Assembly (NCBI GenBank): GCA_035502675.1
Contig: DATJUC010000342.1
Coordinates: 1 to 6,912, forward strand
DNA: 6,912 nt
Origin: DATJUC01 sp035502675
Lineage (GTDB): Bacteria; Vulcanimicrobiota; Vulcanimicrobiia; Vulcanimicrobiales; Vulcanimicrobiaceae
Direction of reading: 5' to 3'
Shown: piece by piece, positions 5,898 through 6,912 of the stretch
Layout of the letters: every line of letters begins with the position of its first letter
How positions within the stretch are numbered: the stretch's first letter is position 1
The notes under the pieces: generated by a model
What the model saw: only the letters and a program-made list of their open reading frames with translations
Told to the model about the DNA's origin: nothing
Database searches by the model: none
Position numbers and translations under genes: made by a program

Positions 5898-6686
5898 CTA
5901 TCGGAAATCGACCATTTGAACGTCGTGCGCGGCCAGGAAATCGCGCAGCGCCGACGCCGAGGAAGGAAGCGGGCGCAGCAAGACCACGACCGTTCCGGCG
6001 CGCCGCGACAGCGCGGCCGCGCGCTCGAGCATGAAGGCGACGTAGGCTTCCCGGCTGCGGTCGTCGGCCGTGACGTCCCGTCTGACCAGCGGCACGCCGT
6101 AGCGTTGAAAGCTTCGCGGATCGGCGTTCCCGCGTTCGTCGAAGTAGGCGAGTCCGGTCGCCTGCAGTGCGGCGGCCATCCCGGCGTCGTTTCGGCCGGC
6201 GACACCGTCGAACGGACCAAGCTGGCGCCGCAGATCCGCGATGGCGGCCGCATCGGGCGCGCGTTGGGCCTGCACGAACAGGCTTTGGCCCGCATCGCGC
6301 ACGACGCTCGCCACGGTTTCGGCGTTACGCGCCGCCGGATCGACGACGAACGCGACCGGGACGCCGAGCCTCAGAAAGCCGGCTATCGCGGCCACCGACG
6401 TCCCGCATTCCGCCACGAAGGCGGCAACCTTGGCGCGCTGCCATTGCTCCTGCACGGTGCGAACCCGCGCGACGACCACGTCGTCTTGCGCGAACGCGTC
6501 CTGCGCCGTGCGATCGGCGTCGCCGGCGAACGGCGGCGCCGGCCGTACGCGCGCCTCGGAGCGCGGCGCGACCCGCAGCTGCGCGAGCGGCGGCGGGTGC
6601 GTGGTCAACGACGCCTGCACGAAGCCGGCCCCGATGGCGGCCGACGCGCCGCCGATCAGCACGAGCCAGAACGCGTTACGGAGCAC
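5898..6686 (-). CDS. Membrane-anchored divergent polysaccharide deacetylase-like protein, probably catalytically inactive
   Basis: A 262-aa protein with one N-terminal membrane helix (residues ~6-26), a Pro/Ala/Arg-rich linker to ~60 and an extracytoplasmic domain. From ~85 on, the sequence follows the divergent polysaccharide deacetylase family (PF04748): LRLGVPVAFVVDPAARNAET (106-124) then DAGQSLFVQ (131-139), TGLAYFDERG (177-186), YGVPLVRRDV (196-205) and GTVVVLLRPLPSSASALRDF (231-250), ending near HDVQMVDF. Positions usually acidic or His in that family are changed: the DD of the first strand is VAECGT (91-96), the His after the second strand is FVQ, and the late G-H-P is LRP. I infer the fold without the chemistry. 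It begins at a GTG inside the last codons of the FtsW/RodA gene (11-bp overlap), so translation is coupled. A role in cell-wall synthesis or septum work alongside that protein is plausible, unproven. Family call from pattern memory, not a search. Confidence 0.7.
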   Translation of the reverse strand: MLRNAFWLVLIGGASAAIGAGFVQASLTTHPPPLAQLRVAPRSEARVRPAPPFAGDADRTAQDAFAQDDVVVARVRTVQEQWQRAKVAAFVAECGTSVAAIAGFLRLGVPVAFVVDPAARNAETVASVVRDAGQSLFVQAQRAPDAAAIADLRRQLGPFDGVAGRNDAGMAAALQATGLAYFDERGNADPRSFQRYGVPLVRRDVTADDRSREAYVAFMLERAAALSRRAGTVVVLLRPLPSSASALRDFLAAHDVQMVDFR

Positions 6687-6912
6687 GGCTCCGAACCGGC
6701 CGCGGACGCGAGCTCATCGCCCAAACCAGCGCGACGAGCAAGAAGTTCGCGACCAGCGAAGAGCCGCCGTACGACATGAACGGCAGCGTGATGCCCGTCA
6801 GCGGAAAGACGCCGATCACGCCGCCCACGATGATGAAGACCTGAAAGCCGAGCGTCGCCCCGAGCCCGGCGGCCAGCAACTTGGTGTAGAGATCCGGCTG
6901 TTCCAAACCGGC
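6676..6912 (-). CDS. FtsW/RodA/SpoVE family peptidoglycan polymerase, C-terminal part
   Basis: The last 78 codons of a SEDS-family glycosyltransferase that polymerises lipid II into peptidoglycan glycan strands, working with a class B penicillin-binding protein in the inner membrane. The fragment shows a membrane helix (LLAAGLGATLGFQVFIIVGG, ~12-31), the signature loop PLTGITLPFMSYGGSS (37-52), a final helix (LVANFLLVALVWAMS, ~53-67) and a short basic tail ending at TAA 6676. The IVGGV...PLTG form resembles actinobacterial-style FtsW/RodA proteins. Whether this is the division (FtsW) or elongation (RodA) member cannot be settled from the tail. The 5' part, including other catalytic regions, lies beyond the right edge. 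It is the first visible gene of the minus-strand string and overlaps the next gene by 11 bp. Confidence 0.9.
   Translation of the reverse strand, partial: AGLEQPDLYTKLLAAGLGATLGFQVFIIVGGVIGVFPLTGITLPFMSYGGSSLVANFLLVALVWAMSSRPRPVRSRAP

Noticed and set aside
5441..6295. A longer 284-codon version of the cytochrome starting at 6295
   Set aside because: Its first 138 residues overlap the deacetylase-like gene in another frame and are unpatterned. The signal peptide starts at the GTG at 5881.
1..6912. Mobile element, CRISPR array, tRNA or rRNA
   Set aside because: I saw no transposase or integrase motif, no regularly spaced repeats, and no recognisable tRNA or rRNA sequence on either strand.

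Overview
The window is GC-rich (about two-thirds by eye), densely coded bacterial DNA. Strong third-position GC bias opens long shadow frames on both strands. I see no tRNA, rRNA, CRISPR array, transposase or integrase, so this looks like ordinary chromosome. The FtsW/RodA fragment has the actinobacterial-style 'IVGGV..PLTG' C-terminus. Combined with a SARP-type winged-helix regulator, many small lipoproteins and a secreted phosphoesterase of the ENRSF type, this fits a high-GC lineage such as Candidatus Eremiobacterota (WPS-2) or a relative. The taxonomic guess is inference and weak.

Layout, left to right. (1) Positions 1-177, minus strand: the first 59 codons of an unrecognised lipoprotein running off the left edge. 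(2) 178-297: an intergenic stretch with two perfect short dyads. (3) 298-1710, minus strand: a lipoprotein phosphoesterase of the phospholipase C/acid phosphatase family. (4) Divergent from it, 1773-2414, plus strand: a small zinc metallopeptidase whose HEFGH...Y-x6-E arrangement matches the catalytic domain of anthrax lethal factor. (5) 2418-2645, plus strand: what looks like a frameshifted remnant of a small coiled-coil gene. (6) 2615-3256 and 3264-3965, minus strand: a two-gene unit of an exported helical-repeat/carboxypeptidase-regulatory-like protein followed 7 bp later by a SARP-type regulator, preceded by a strong dyad and a perfect Shine-Dalgarno sequence. (7) 4093-6912, minus strand: a tight four-gene string reading FtsW/RodA, a degenerate divergent-polysaccharide-deacetylase-like membrane protein, a monohaem cytochrome c lipoprotein, and a secretory-lipase-type alpha/beta-hydrolase lipoprotein. 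The first junction overlaps and the next two gaps are 16 bp, so co-transcription is likely.

The common theme is the cell envelope: most products are exported, lipid-anchored or membrane-embedded. The most interesting items are the deacetylase-like protein that keeps the fold signature but has lost its expected metal and catalytic positions right behind an FtsW/RodA gene, the leaderless lethal-factor-like protease, the apparent single-base frameshift at about 2520, and the dyads upstream of two exported-protein genes. I found no clear evidence of a wholly new multi-gene system.
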